Shown here: piece after piece, positions 7,367-15,687 of the stretch
Layout: each line of letters starts with the position of its first letter
Position numbering within the stretch: the stretch's first letter is position 1
Assembly (NCBI GenBank): GCA_018830645.1
Contig: JAHJSA010000023.1
Coordinates: forward strand, 160,120-224,119
Source of the DNA: Actinomycetota bacterium
Lineage (GTDB): Bacteria; Actinomycetota; Thermoleophilia; RBG-16-64-13
Length of the DNA stretch: 64,000 bases
Reading direction: 5' to 3'
Notes under the pieces: model-generated
What the model was told of the DNA's origin: nothing
What the model saw: the letters and a program-made list of their open reading frames with translations, nothing else
Database searches by the model: none
Made by a program: the position numbers and the translations under genes

Positions 7367-8236
7367 GTGGCCTGGCTCAACGACGTCATCCAGGGGATAC
7401 TTCTCGGCGGTCTCTATGCCCTGTTCGCCGCCGGGCTCTCCCTCATCTTCGGGGTCATGCGCTTGGTCAATCTGGCGCACGGGGACCTGAGCCTGCTGGC
7501 TGCCTACGCGGCGTTGTTGATCGTTGGTCCCCTCGACATCAACCCGTTCCTTTCCATCTTCCTGGTAGTGCTCCTGGTAGCAGTCTTCGGCTACATCCTT
7601 CAGCGCGGCTTCCTGAACTTCGCCCTGGAGGACGACCCCATGCCGACCATCCTGGCCACCTTCGGGCTCTCCATCGTGATCCAGAACCTGCTCCTTGAAG
7701 TGTTCTCTGCCAACAGCAAGGGGCTCGACGCTGGAACCATCGAGACCCAGGCGCTGAAGATCACCGATCAGATCTCGATCGGCTGGTTCCCGCTCATCAC
7801 CCTTGTGACCTCGGTGGTCGTGCTGTTCGCGCTCCAGCTGTACCTCAACCGCACCAGGATGGGCCGCGCCTTCCGAGCCACCTCGGACAACCAAGAAGCC
7901 GCGCAGTTGATGGGCATCGACAACCGCCACCTCTACGGTCTGGCCATGGCCATCGCCCTGGGCATCGTCGCCATCGCCGGGGTGTTCCTCGGCATCCGCA
8001 CCACGTTCAACCCGAGCGTGGGCCCCGCGCGGCTGATCTTCGCGTATGAGGCGGTGATCATCGGAGGCCTGGGCTCCGTGTGGGGCACGTTGGTGGGCGG
8101 CATGCTGCTCGGTGTGGCACAGACTATCGGTGCTCATCTCGACCCAGGCTGGGGCGTGCTCGCCGGGCACCTGCTGTTCCTCGCCGTCTTAGTGCTGCGG
8201 CCGCGGGGCCTCTTCGCGAAGCAGGTGCAGGCATGA
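7367..8236 (+). CDS. Liv-type ABC transporter permease (LivH-like)
   Basis: The 289-aa inner-membrane protein begins with GTG two bases after the ATPase stop. About eight hydrophobic segments are visible, starting with the family-typical GGLYALFAAGLSLIFGVMR, then NLAHG, the conserved AHG loop of LivH proteins. The glycine-rich EAVIIGGLGSVWGT near residue 230 is the usual EAA-like coupling region contacting the ATPase. The length matches the family. It forms one permease half with the next gene; substrate specificity lies in the lipoprotein. Confidence 0.9.
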   Translation: MAWLNDVIQGILLGGLYALFAAGLSLIFGVMRLVNLAHGDLSLLAAYAALLIVGPLDINPFLSIFLVVLLVAVFGYILQRGFLNFALEDDPMPTILATFGLSIVIQNLLLEVFSANSKGLDAGTIETQALKITDQISIGWFPLITLVTSVVVLFALQLYLNRTRMGRAFRATSDNQEAAQLMGIDNRHLYGLAMAIALGIVAIAGVFLGIRTTFNPSVGPARLIFAYEAVIIGGLGSVWGTLVGGMLLGVAQTIGAHLDPGWGVLAGHLLFLAVLVLRPRGLFAKQVQA

Positions 8237-8270
8237 GGGCGACTCCGCGCACCGGGCGGAGGGCGGCGCG

Positions 8271-9353
8271 ATGAGCGGCCGGCAGCTTCGCGTGGAGCGC
8301 CAGACACGCGCCAGCCGCGTCGGCGTCCCCGCGGCCATCATCATTCTGGCAATCGCGGTCAGCCTGCCCCTTTGGGGCTCCTCGAACCTGATGAAGACGG
8401 GAGTCACGTTCCTCACCCTGGTCGCCTTGGCGCAGATGTGGAACCTGCTGGCCGGATACGCCGGCCTCCTCTCCGTGGGTCAGCAGGCCTTCGTTGGCAT
8501 CGGGGCCTACGGCGTGTGGGCACTCGCCGAGAAGGGGGGAGTGCACCCCTTCGTCGCGGTGCCGATCGCCGGGCTCATCGCCGCGGCGTTCGCCCTGCCC
8601 ACCGCCGGGCTGACGTTCCGACTTCGCGGCGGGTACTTCGCCGTGGGCACGTGGGTGGTCGCAGAGGTGTTCCGGCTCCTGGTGATCAACATCGCCTGGC
8701 TCGGTGGAGGATCGGGCGGCTCCATCACCTCGGTGGGACGCATTGCTCGGGACACGCGGGAGGCGGCGGTCTACTGGCTCGCGCTCGGCGTGGCCGTGGG
8801 CGCGGTTGTGCTCGTGTACCTGATCCTTCGTTCAAAGGGGGGCCTGGCTTTGGCCTCCATCCGTGACGACCAAACAGCGGCGGCGGGCCTCGGCGTGAAC
8901 ACGGTGCGGTCGAAGCTCTGGGTGTACGTGCTCTCGGCTTTCGGCTGCGGCACTACGGGAGCCGTGATCTACCTCAACCTGCTGACGGTTCAACCTGAGG
9001 GAGCATTCAGTCTCAACTGGAGCGCGCTCATGATCTTCACCGTGGTCATAGGCGGAGTGGGCACCATCGAGGGCCCGATCCTCGGCGCCTTGATCTTCTT
9101 CGGCCTGCAGCAGGTGCTCTCGGACTACGGGTCCTGGTACCTCGTCCTGATCGGCACGATCGCCGCCACGTCGGCGGTCTTCGCGAAGCAGGGCCTCTGG
9201 GGGATCCTGAACCGTCGCTGGACACTCGAGCTGTTCCCGGTGCGGCGCCGAGTCGACCTCGACTCCGACGCAGACCCTCCCGCTACAGAACCAGATGCGC
9301 AGCCGACCGACCGCCCGAAAGGGAGCGCGAGCGCTCCCTCTGAGGACGGCTAG
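8271..9353 (+). CDS. Liv-type ABC transporter permease (LivM-like)
   Basis: The 360-aa membrane protein has about nine hydrophobic segments. It contains NLLAGYAGLLSVGQQAFVG near residue 50, diagnostic of LivM permeases, and a late IGGVGTIEGPILGA coupling motif. The charged C-terminal tail (about 45 residues rich in Asp and Pro) looks cytoplasmic and poorly conserved. It follows LivH by 34 bp and precedes an MtrH-like methyltransferase by about 50 bp, which places the importer and the methyl-handling enzyme in one transcriptional direction. Confidence 0.9.
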   Translation: MSGRQLRVERQTRASRVGVPAAIIILAIAVSLPLWGSSNLMKTGVTFLTLVALAQMWNLLAGYAGLLSVGQQAFVGIGAYGVWALAEKGGVHPFVAVPIAGLIAAAFALPTAGLTFRLRGGYFAVGTWVVAEVFRLLVINIAWLGGGSGGSITSVGRIARDTREAAVYWLALGVAVGAVVLVYLILRSKGGLALASIRDDQTAAAGLGVNTVRSKLWVYVLSAFGCGTTGAVIYLNLLTVQPEGAFSLNWSALMIFTVVIGGVGTIEGPILGALIFFGLQQVLSDYGSWYLVLIGTIAATSAVFAKQGLWGILNRRWTLELFPVRRRVDLDSDADPPATEPDAQPTDRPKGSASAPSEDG

Positions 9354-9403
9354 GCCGGTCGTTCCCCCCCACCCGTACCACACGACCAGGAAAGGTTGAT
9401 CAC

Positions 9404-10252
9404 ATGGACACGAGAGTAGCTTCCGCGACACGCGAGGTGATCATCGGCCACGACAGGCCCACGGTTCTCATCGGCGAACGCATCAACCCCACGGGGAAGA
9501 AAGCTCTGGCCGATGCGTTGCGCGCCGGTGACCTCGACGTGGTGCGAGAGGAGGCACGCCGGCAGGTTGCCGCCGGCGCCGACATCCTCGATGTGAACGT
9601 GGGGGCCACGGGCGTCGATGAGAGGATCATGCTGCCGTTGGCGGTGCAGGCGGTGGCCGAGGTCGTCGACGTGCCGCTCTGCCTGGACAGCCGCAACGTA
9701 GAGGCGCTGGCCGCGGCGCTGGAAGTGTGCCCCGGCCGACCCATCATCAACTCCGTCACTGGGGAGGACGAGTCCCTCGAGCAGGTGCTGGCTTTGGCGA
9801 AACGATTCGGCGCTCCCGTCATCGGGCTCACCCTCGACGACACCGGCATCCCCTCCGATCCTGCCCGGCGGGTGGAGATCGCTCACCTGATCGTGGAGCG
9901 GGCGGCCGCCCTTGGAATCCCTCGAGAAGACGTGATCATCGATTGCCTCACGCTCACCCTGGGTGCGAACACCAAGGCCGGTCTGGGCACCTTGGAGGCG
10001 GTGCGCCGGGTGAGAGACGAGCTGGGCGTGAACCAGACCCAGGGAGCCAGCAACATATCTCATGGGCTGCCAAACCGGCCGTACCTCACGGGGGCGTATC
10101 TGGCCATCGCCATCGAGGCGGGGCTCACCTGCCCCACGGTGGACGTGGCTCAGGTGCGCTTGGCCGTGCTCTCCGCCGATCTGATCCTGGGGCGCGACGA
10201 CTTCGCCCTACGCTACATAGCCGCGTTCCGGGAGATGTCGGCAGGCGGCTGA
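9404..10252 (+). CDS. MtrH/AcsE-like pterin methyltransferase (methylcorrinoid:tetrahydrofolate), copy 1
   Basis: The 282-aa protein has the pterin-binding TIM-barrel pattern of dihydropteroate-synthase-like methyltransferases. IGERINPTGKK is seen near residue 25, ILDVNVGA near 63, PLCLDSRN near 90, INSVTGE near 112, and GASNISHGLPNR near 210, whose Asn is the conserved pterin contact. Enzymes of this group (MtvA, MtgA, MtoA, AcsE) move methyl between a corrinoid protein and tetrahydrofolate. AGGAAAGG precedes the ATG. The context implies use of the methylated corrinoid proteins next door to make methyl-THF for a Wood-Ljungdahl-type pathway. Confidence 0.87.
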   Translation: MDTRVASATREVIIGHDRPTVLIGERINPTGKKALADALRAGDLDVVREEARRQVAAGADILDVNVGATGVDERIMLPLAVQAVAEVVDVPLCLDSRNVEALAAALEVCPGRPIINSVTGEDESLEQVLALAKRFGAPVIGLTLDDTGIPSDPARRVEIAHLIVERAAALGIPREDVIIDCLTLTLGANTKAGLGTLEAVRRVRDELGVNQTQGASNISHGLPNRPYLTGAYLAIAIEAGLTCPTVDVAQVRLAVLSADLILGRDDFALRYIAAFREMSAGG

Positions 10253-10295
10253 GGTCGCAGCTGGGTTCTGGAGCAAGGCTCCCGGCGGGGACAGC

Positions 10296-10940
10296 TCAGT
10301 CGACCCTCGTCAGCCGCTGACAAATCCGGACCCCTTCCATGGCGTCCGTGGTCCACGAGTCCGCCCCTACGAAGCGGCGCACCTCTTCGTCGATGAGTCC
10401 TCCGCCGATGACCACCGGCACGTGCATCGCCGCGTCGGCCTCCGCGCCGCGCAGGAGTCGCACTGTGTCTTTCATGCTCTGGTAGGAGGCGGTCACGAGG
10501 CCGGAGAGGCCGACGACGTCCGGCCTGGTCGCGATGACGAGTTCCAGGAAGCGGGCCGGCGGGACGTCGACGCCAAGGTCGTCCACGGTGAAACCGAAGC
10601 TCCGAAGAGCGGTCGCGACGATGTTCTTCCCGATATCGTGTATGTCGCCGGCGACCGTGCCCAACAAGACCCTGCCGGACTCCTCGCCATGCAGTTCCGC
10701 TTCCAGCCCCGGTTGCACCAGCTCGAGCACCTCGCGGAAGATCTCTCCCGCCAGGATGAGGCCTGAGAGGTAGTATTCGTGCCGCTCGTACCGCTCGCCC
10801 ACCACCCGCATGGCCTGCTCGCAGGCCTGTAGCAGCACGAGGGACTGGGTGCCCTCGGCGAGCGCTTCCCGAGTGAGCTCAAGGGTCCGCTCCTCCTCGA
10901 GCTCGATGAGCGCCTCCTTCATCGACTCCAACCGGGTCAC
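10296..10940 (-). CDS. Corrinoid (B12-binding) protein, MtaC-like, copy C
   Basis: The protein is 214 aa with the chosen GTG start at 10940, which has GGAGG six bases upstream and overlaps the regulator stop (GTGA). A longer frame to 11009 would overlap the regulator by 73 bp with no support. The cap domain is followed by GDIHDIGKN near residue 100, then GLSGLVTAS and VIGGG. It is very like copy A: both share VGERYER, VDVPPARFLE-type and WTTDAMEGVRICQR segments. As with copy A, its only operon partner is a UTRA-GntR gene. It may feed methyl groups to the MtrH-like enzyme ending 44 bp away, or act as a sensor; neither is shown. Confidence 0.88.
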   Translation of the reverse strand: MTRLESMKEALIELEEERTLELTREALAEGTQSLVLLQACEQAMRVVGERYERHEYYLSGLILAGEIFREVLELVQPGLEAELHGEESGRVLLGTVAGDIHDIGKNIVATALRSFGFTVDDLGVDVPPARFLELVIATRPDVVGLSGLVTASYQSMKDTVRLLRGAEADAAMHVPVVIGGGLIDEEVRRFVGADSWTTDAMEGVRICQRLTRVD

Positions 10941-11686
10941 TCCATGCCTCCCCGTTCTGCTCGACGAGTTCCCAGGTGTGTCCGCAGCAAGAACGAATCG
11001 GCTCGACACAGGAACCAGCCCCAGCTGACAGGGCGTCCCGTGAAGTCGTGGAACGCGTGCTCCAGACGGAAGGCCGCCGCTCCTTCGGGCTGGTCGAGGA
11101 GAGCCGCTTCCGCGGCGGCGAGGTTCACCACGCGAACGGTGAGTTCACCTTCCGGAAAGCCCTCCCCCCCAGCCCCTTGGAGCAGACCCTCCAGGGATGT
11201 GATCTGCAGTTGAGACTCCACCAGGGGGCGACGAGCGTCGAACACCACGTACTCTGTGTGGTACATCATCGGCTTCTCGTCCTTCAGGAGAAGTCGACGC
11301 AGGAACACCGCCCGCTCACCCACTGGGATGCCGAGCGTCTCGGCCACGCGTTCGTCCGCCCGCACAGTGGAAGCGGCAAGCAGACGCACGTCCACCGAGT
11401 CGTCCTGCCACCGATCGGTGAACTGACGGAGCTTGAAGCTCGCTTCACCCAGCTCGAGGGCGCGCACGAAGGTGCCTCGGCCCTGCTCAGCCGAAAGGAG
11501 TCCGCGGTCTGAGAGTCTCGCGAGCGCCCGCCGGAGCGTCATCGGACTCACGCCGAACTCCTTGCACAGCTGAGGCTCGGGGGGCAACTGCTCCCCTGGA
11601 CGATACGCGCCTCGAGCGATACGCTCGCCTAGAGCAGCCTCGATCCGCAGGTACACCGGGGTCTTCGTGCTCGTACTGTCACCCAA
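10937..11686 (-). CDS. GntR-family transcriptional regulator with UTRA sensor domain, copy 2
   Basis: The 249-aa protein has the winged-helix core LPPEPQLCKEFGVSPMTLRR, then EQGRGTFVR, followed by a UTRA domain. Extended identity with copy 1 is visible, including QLQITSLEGLL and RPVSWGWFLCRAD, so the two regulators are paralogues that likely sense related molecules. It lacks the basic N-terminal extension of copy 1. Its stop overlaps the GTG of corrinoid protein C by 4 bp, indicating coupled translation. It is divergent from corrinoid protein D and its methyltransferase, its probable targets. Confidence 0.88.
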   Translation of the reverse strand: MGDSTSTKTPVYLRIEAALGERIARGAYRPGEQLPPEPQLCKEFGVSPMTLRRALARLSDRGLLSAEQGRGTFVRALELGEASFKLRQFTDRWQDDSVDVRLLAASTVRADERVAETLGIPVGERAVFLRRLLLKDEKPMMYHTEYVVFDARRPLVESQLQITSLEGLLQGAGGEGFPEGELTVRVVNLAAAEAALLDQPEGAAAFRLEHAFHDFTGRPVSWGWFLCRADSFLLRTHLGTRRAERGGME

Positions 11687-11853
11687 TCCGATACCACCTG
11701 TCCGAAGAGAACAATCCTAATTCTTATATATGAATGTGTTGCGCAGTCTTCGACATGATTGTAGGATATCGGCAGTGGCACCGCAAGGATCACGACTGTT
11801 GTAGGCCGATCGGCCCGTGTCGCGCGGGCGGCGGAAGACCAAGGAGGGAACGG
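11687..11853. promoter_or_regulatory. Divergent control region between GntR copy 2 and corrinoid protein D
   Basis: The 167 bp include CTTATATATGAA (11723..11734), sharing the ten bases TATATATGAA with the equivalent region at 2729..2738. Conservation of this element, in AT-rich spacers beside two paralogous regulators, makes it an operator or promoter candidate. A clear ribosome-binding site AAGGAGGG (11841..11848) precedes a TTG start. Confidence 0.5.
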
Positions 11854-12489
11854 TTGAGCGTCACGAGCACGTTGGCACAGGCCCTGGGGGATCTAGACGA
11901 AGCCGCCGTCAAGTCGCTGGTGGAGGGGGCCCTCAGCGCGAAGCAGGATCCCCTGGAGATCGTGCAAGAACTCCAGGACGGCATGGAGATCGTCGGAAAA
12001 AAGTTCGAGGCAGACGAGTACTTCCTCTCCGAGTTGATATTCGCCGCTGAGATATTCAAGCAGGCGAACGCCCCGCTCGGCGAGAGCCTACAGAAGGCGG
12101 TCAAGGAGACCCTCGGCACTATCGTGTTGGGCACGGTCAAGAACGACATCCACGACTTCGGTAAGGACATCGTAGGAATGGTCCTCACCTCGAACGGTAT
12201 CAAGGTCGTCGATCTGGGCGTCAACGTGGAGCATCAGGCCTTCGTGGACGCCATCCGTGAGCACAAACCTCAACTCGTGGGCTTCAGTTGTCTTTTGACC
12301 ACGGTATTCGAAGACATGAAGGACGCAGTGGCGGCTATCGAGGCCGCGGGCGTGCGAGATCAGGTCAAGGTGATGATAGGCGGTGGTCCCGTCGACCAGT
12401 CGGTTGCCGACTACGTGGGTGCGGACGCCTACTGTCTGAACGCTCAGGTGGCCGTGGAGACTGCCAAGAAGTACCTGAGGGGGAACTAG
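11854..12489 (+). CDS. Corrinoid (B12-binding) protein, methyltransferase partner, copy D
   Basis: This 211-aa protein starts at a TTG six bases after AAGGAGGG; an upstream in-frame ATG at 11734 lacks such a site and would add non-family sequence. The cap domain is followed by NDIHDFGKD near residue 98, GFSCLLT and MIGGG. Copy D has Asn where the others have Gly before the DxH motif, and Phe-Gly instead of Ile-Gly, while keeping the cobalt-ligating His. It lies 2 bp upstream of a UroD-family methyltransferase, as copy B does, and is the expected methyl carrier for that enzyme. Confidence 0.92.
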   Translation: MSVTSTLAQALGDLDEAAVKSLVEGALSAKQDPLEIVQELQDGMEIVGKKFEADEYFLSELIFAAEIFKQANAPLGESLQKAVKETLGTIVLGTVKNDIHDFGKDIVGMVLTSNGIKVVDLGVNVEHQAFVDAIREHKPQLVGFSCLLTTVFEDMKDAVAAIEAAGVRDQVKVMIGGGPVDQSVADYVGADAYCLNAQVAVETAKKYLRGN

Positions 12490-12491
12490 AT

Positions 12492-13604
12492 ATGACGACG
12501 ACGCAAGAGCTACTTCAGCAACGGAAGGACCGTATCGCGGCCGCCATCGCCTTGGAGAAGCCGGACCGCGTCCCGGTGGTGCCACTCGGCGACGCTTTCG
12601 CCGCCAACATGATGGGAGTCAAGATCTCCGACTTCTGCACGAAGCCTGAGGTCGCCTACCCCACGATGATCGATGCCTTCACACAACTGGGCGACCTTGA
12701 CGGCATCCAGCACGCGAGCTACAACGTGTCCGCGCTCAGCACCATCTGGCTCTCCAAGGTCAAATGGCCGGGCCGAGACCTGCCCGACAACGAGCTCTGG
12801 CAGGTGGAAGAACTCGAACTCATGACTACCGACGACTACGATGTGATCGCCGAGAAGGGTTTCGGAGAGTGGCTCGGCGGCTTCATCCCTCGGGCGGACC
12901 TGGGCGAGGAGTTCCAGCTGTTCCGAGAGGGCTGGGTCCCCACCCTCCCCGCGGCCATGAAGGCTTGGGAGGCGGTCGGTATCCCGGTCCTGTCTCCCGT
13001 GATCTTCACCATACCCTACGAGTACTTCTGCGGAGGACGCTCCATGCGCGCCTTCGTGCTCGACCTCTACCGCATGCCGGATAAGGTGGAGGCCGCCATG
13101 CAGGCGACCATGCCCTTCATCAAGGAGACCGCCCGCCAGGTGATCCGCGGGCTCGGCGTATCCGGGTGTTGGCTCGGTGGCTGGCGCTCGGCGAGCGAGT
13201 TCCTCTCCCCTAAGCTCTGGGAACGGTTCGTGCTGCCGTACTACAAGGAGCTGGCCGCGGTGGTCATCGAGGAAGGCATCACGCCCGTCTTCCATTTCGA
13301 CTCCAACTGGACGCGCGACCTCTCCTACTTCCTCGACTTCCCTAAGGCGAAGTGCGTGATCTCCACCGACAGCATGACCGACATCTACAAGGCGAAGGAA
13401 GTACTCGGCGGCCACATGTGCGTCATGGGCGACGTGTCCCCCAGCATGCTCACGCTTGGCACTCCCGAGAAGGTGAAAGAGTACTCGCGGCGCCTGGTGA
13501 ACGACCTCGGGCCCACCGGTTTCATCTTGGCACAGGGATGTTGCATCCCGCCGGACGCAAAACCCGACAACGTGCGGGCCATGATCGAGGCGGTGCACGG
13601 GTAA
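12492..13604 (+). CDS. UroD-family corrinoid methyltransferase, second type
   Basis: The 370-aa protein starts 2 bp after corrinoid gene D. It has the UroD/MtaA fold pattern, with an early EKPDRVPVVPLGD and a late GFILAQGCCIPPDA near residue 345. Near residue 270 it reads FHFDSNW, so it has His-x-Asp where classic zinc-dependent members have His-x-Cys, and it keeps the late Cys. This differs from the paralogue at 3652..5004, which lacks both His and Cys, so the two enzymes may act on different substrates or in opposite directions. The start context ACTAGATATG lacks a strong ribosome-binding site, consistent with translational coupling. A perfect hairpin follows about 70 bp downstream. Confidence 0.82.
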   Translation: MTTTQELLQQRKDRIAAAIALEKPDRVPVVPLGDAFAANMMGVKISDFCTKPEVAYPTMIDAFTQLGDLDGIQHASYNVSALSTIWLSKVKWPGRDLPDNELWQVEELELMTTDDYDVIAEKGFGEWLGGFIPRADLGEEFQLFREGWVPTLPAAMKAWEAVGIPVLSPVIFTIPYEYFCGGRSMRAFVLDLYRMPDKVEAAMQATMPFIKETARQVIRGLGVSGCWLGGWRSASEFLSPKLWERFVLPYYKELAAVVIEEGITPVFHFDSNWTRDLSYFLDFPKAKCVISTDSMTDIYKAKEVLGGHMCVMGDVSPSMLTLGTPEKVKEYSRRLVNDLGPTGFILAQGCCIPPDAKPDNVRAMIEAVHG

Positions 13605-13676
13605 CAGCGGCCATCAGCCCGGCGTGCGGTCGCTCCGTCCGCGAGCTGCGCCGCCACGCCACGCGAGCTCTCCGCC

Positions 13677-13711
13677 TGCCGGATGCCGGGGATCATCCCC
13701 GGCATCCGGCA
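13677..13711 (+). terminator. 35-bp near-perfect palindrome downstream of the second methyltransferase
   Basis: TGCCGGATGCCGGGGAT (13677..13693) and its exact reverse complement (13695..13711) flank a single base. The transcript would form a very stable stem with a few-nucleotide loop. It separates the corrinoid/UroD pair from the CobW cassette, so it is a terminator or attenuator candidate. Confidence 0.65.
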
Positions 13712-13789
13712 TCGCTCTCGATCACCATCCGGCCGGTCAGCCATAGCAGGCGTCGCCCACCACATGCGGGTGACATGATAGGAACTACG

Positions 13790-14434
13790 ATGACGTCGTC
13801 CAACACCGCGGAGCCGCCTCCCACCCCCATGCGCCTGCTCGTGTTCGCGGGCTTCCTTGGGTCGGGCAAGACCTCGCTGATCCTGCCGCTTGCCACCCTC
13901 CTGGCCGCGGGCGGCATCCGTACCTGCTTCATCGTGAATGAAGTGGGTGACGTGGGCATCGATCAACAGGTGATGCGCGATGGAGGGCTCGAGGTGTACG
14001 AGATCACCGCCGGGTGCATCTGCTGCCAGCTGACCGTGGACCTGGTGACGACGCTCGGTGAGATCGAGACTCGGATCCATCCTGATGTGGTGATAATCGA
14101 AGCGTCAGGGGTCGCCACCCCGACCGGTATCCATTCGGCCCTCGATCACTACCAGGGAACCCCGCTCGCCGCGATCCACACGGTGACAGTCGTGGACCCT
14201 ACGCGCATCGAGGCGCTGCTCGCGGTGATGACACCGCTTATCGAGGGGCAGATCATCGGAGCCGACGAGATCCTCATCACGAAGATGGACGAAGCCACCG
14301 ACGACGAGGTGGCGCTGGCCCTCGACGCCGTTGCGCGCCTGCATCCGCAGGCTCCGGTCCACACTGTCTCGGTGCACGACCGTGCCGGCTTGGCACCGGC
14401 GCTTAGCGCGCTCGCGGAGGCGGTCCGACCATGA
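13790..14434 (+). CDS. CobW/P47K-family GTPase (putative metallochaperone)
   Basis: The 214-aa protein has Walker A FLGSGKTS near residue 22, the CobW-family metal motif GCICC near residue 80, and a TKMD guanine-specificity motif near 164. Only the G domain is present; the C-terminal CobW_C domain of many relatives is missing. The start at 13790 follows AGGA; an ATG 15 bp upstream is possible. CobW-family GTPases deliver metals such as Zn or Co to target proteins. In this cassette it may serve the metal site of the methyltransferase or cobalamin handling; this is inference. The stop overlaps the next gene (ATGA). Confidence 0.82.
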   Translation: MTSSNTAEPPPTPMRLLVFAGFLGSGKTSLILPLATLLAAGGIRTCFIVNEVGDVGIDQQVMRDGGLEVYEITAGCICCQLTVDLVTTLGEIETRIHPDVVIIEASGVATPTGIHSALDHYQGTPLAAIHTVTVVDPTRIEALLAVMTPLIEGQIIGADEILITKMDEATDDEVALALDAVARLHPQAPVHTVSVHDRAGLAPALSALAEAVRP

Positions 14435-14844
14435 CGGCTCCGGACCACCTCGACCCGTACACCGAGCGACTCCGCCTCCGAGGACGCCTCGAGCAGCCCC
14501 CGGATCTCGTCGCCGGGCTACTGGAAGACGTCGCCCGCCGCTGCGCGGAAGGGGGCGCGTCGCTCATCGGACACGTGAAGGCCCACGCGCGCACCGCCCA
14601 AGGCTCCTTCCATTGCAACCTCGCCTCGATCCGTTCGGGCGCCCATTCCGCGGGACCCCTCACCGTGCACCCCGCTCCGGCCGATTCGATGGACCTCGAT
14701 CTGGCCGTACTCGTGTATGGCCTGCCGCGCGAGACGGTCGCGGCGCTCGTTGAGGACGCCGTCGAGGGACTGCGGGAGCACGGTGTCACCGAATGGGTCT
14801 GCGCTGCCCACGCCCCCACCGACGACCATCAGCCCCAGGAGTAG
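14431..14844 (+). CDS. Conserved small protein of the CobW cassette, unknown function
   Basis: This 137-aa protein overlaps the CobW gene by 4 bp and lies 6 bp before an MtrH-like gene, so it belongs to the same operon. No membrane segment or signal is seen. Its composition is acidic and soluble, with a mid-region IGHVKAHAR, a single-Cys FHCNL segment and a late GVTEWVCAAHAP. I do not recognise the family with certainty. The position suggests an accessory role with the GTPase, such as a partner or metal-transfer adaptor, but nothing in the sequence proves it. Confidence 0.6.
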   Translation: MTAPDHLDPYTERLRLRGRLEQPPDLVAGLLEDVARRCAEGGASLIGHVKAHARTAQGSFHCNLASIRSGAHSAGPLTVHPAPADSMDLDLAVLVYGLPRETVAALVEDAVEGLREHGVTEWVCAAHAPTDDHQPQE

Positions 14845-14850
14845 CCCCAC

Positions 14851-15687
14851 ATGGAGATCATCGCAGAGAAGATCAACGGCACGCGCAAGGAGGTGGGGGC
14901 CGCCGTCGTGGGCCGCGACACCGCTTTCATCCAGCAGCTGGCCCGGCTGCAGGCCGCGGCCGGCGCCACCTACATCGACGTGAACGCCGGCACCGGCAAG
15001 ACGGAGCCCGAGGACCTCGTCTGGCTCACGGAGACGGTGCAGGCGGCGGTGGACCTGCCCCTCTGCCTCGACAGCGCCAATCCTGCCGCCCTCGGAGCCG
15101 CCCTCCCCCGTGCCGCGAAGCTGCCCCTCATCAACTCCATCAGCGGCGAGCGGAGTCGCCTGGAGGGCGTACTTCCGCTGGTCGCGGAGTACGGCACGCC
15201 GGTCATCGCCCTCGCCGCCGACGACAACGGCATCAGCAAGGAACTCGACAGACGCATCGAAGTGGTGCGCGCCGTGATCGCGGCCATCCGCGACGCCGGA
15301 GTGGCGGACGGGCTCGTCTACGTGGATCCGCTGGTCATGCCACTCGCCGGGTTCCACCAGAGCGGTGCGTTGGCGCTCGCGGCGATGCGAGCTGTGAAGG
15401 CCGAGTTCCCTGAGGTCAAGCTGGCGGTGGGTCTCAGCAATCTCTCCTACGGCCTGCCGGCACGCGGCCTTATCAACCGGGTCTTCCTGGCGTTCGCGGT
15501 CGAGGCGGGGCTCGACGCCGTATTGGTCGACCCCAACGACCGCGCCGTGATGCAGGAGCTGGTCGCGGCCGAACTCGTTCTCGGCCGCGACCCGTTCTGC
15601 CGTCAATACACGCAGTCGTACCGCGCCGGGCGCTTCGGTTTCGAGGGCACCGCGTCTGCGGCGCCGGCCCCTCAGGCGCAGCACTAA
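14851..15687 (+). CDS. MtrH/AcsE-like pterin methyltransferase (methylcorrinoid:tetrahydrofolate), copy 2
   Basis: This 278-aa pterin-binding TIM-barrel protein is shorter at the N-terminus than copy 1. Visible motifs are IIAEKINGTRKEV at the start, YIDVNAGTG near residue 44, PLCLDSANP near 70, INSISGE near 92, and VGLSNLSYGLPAR near 192, with the conserved pterin-contact Asn. It probably passes the methyl group from corrinoid proteins to tetrahydrofolate. The stop overlaps the next ATG (TAATG). Having two different MtrH-like enzymes, one per module, fits two parallel demethylation routes with separate corrinoid partners. Confidence 0.87.
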   Translation: MEIIAEKINGTRKEVGAAVVGRDTAFIQQLARLQAAAGATYIDVNAGTGKTEPEDLVWLTETVQAAVDLPLCLDSANPAALGAALPRAAKLPLINSISGERSRLEGVLPLVAEYGTPVIALAADDNGISKELDRRIEVVRAVIAAIRDAGVADGLVYVDPLVMPLAGFHQSGALALAAMRAVKAEFPEVKLAVGLSNLSYGLPARGLINRVFLAFAVEAGLDAVLVDPNDRAVMQELVAAELVLGRDPFCRQYTQSYRAGRFGFEGTASAAPAPQAQH

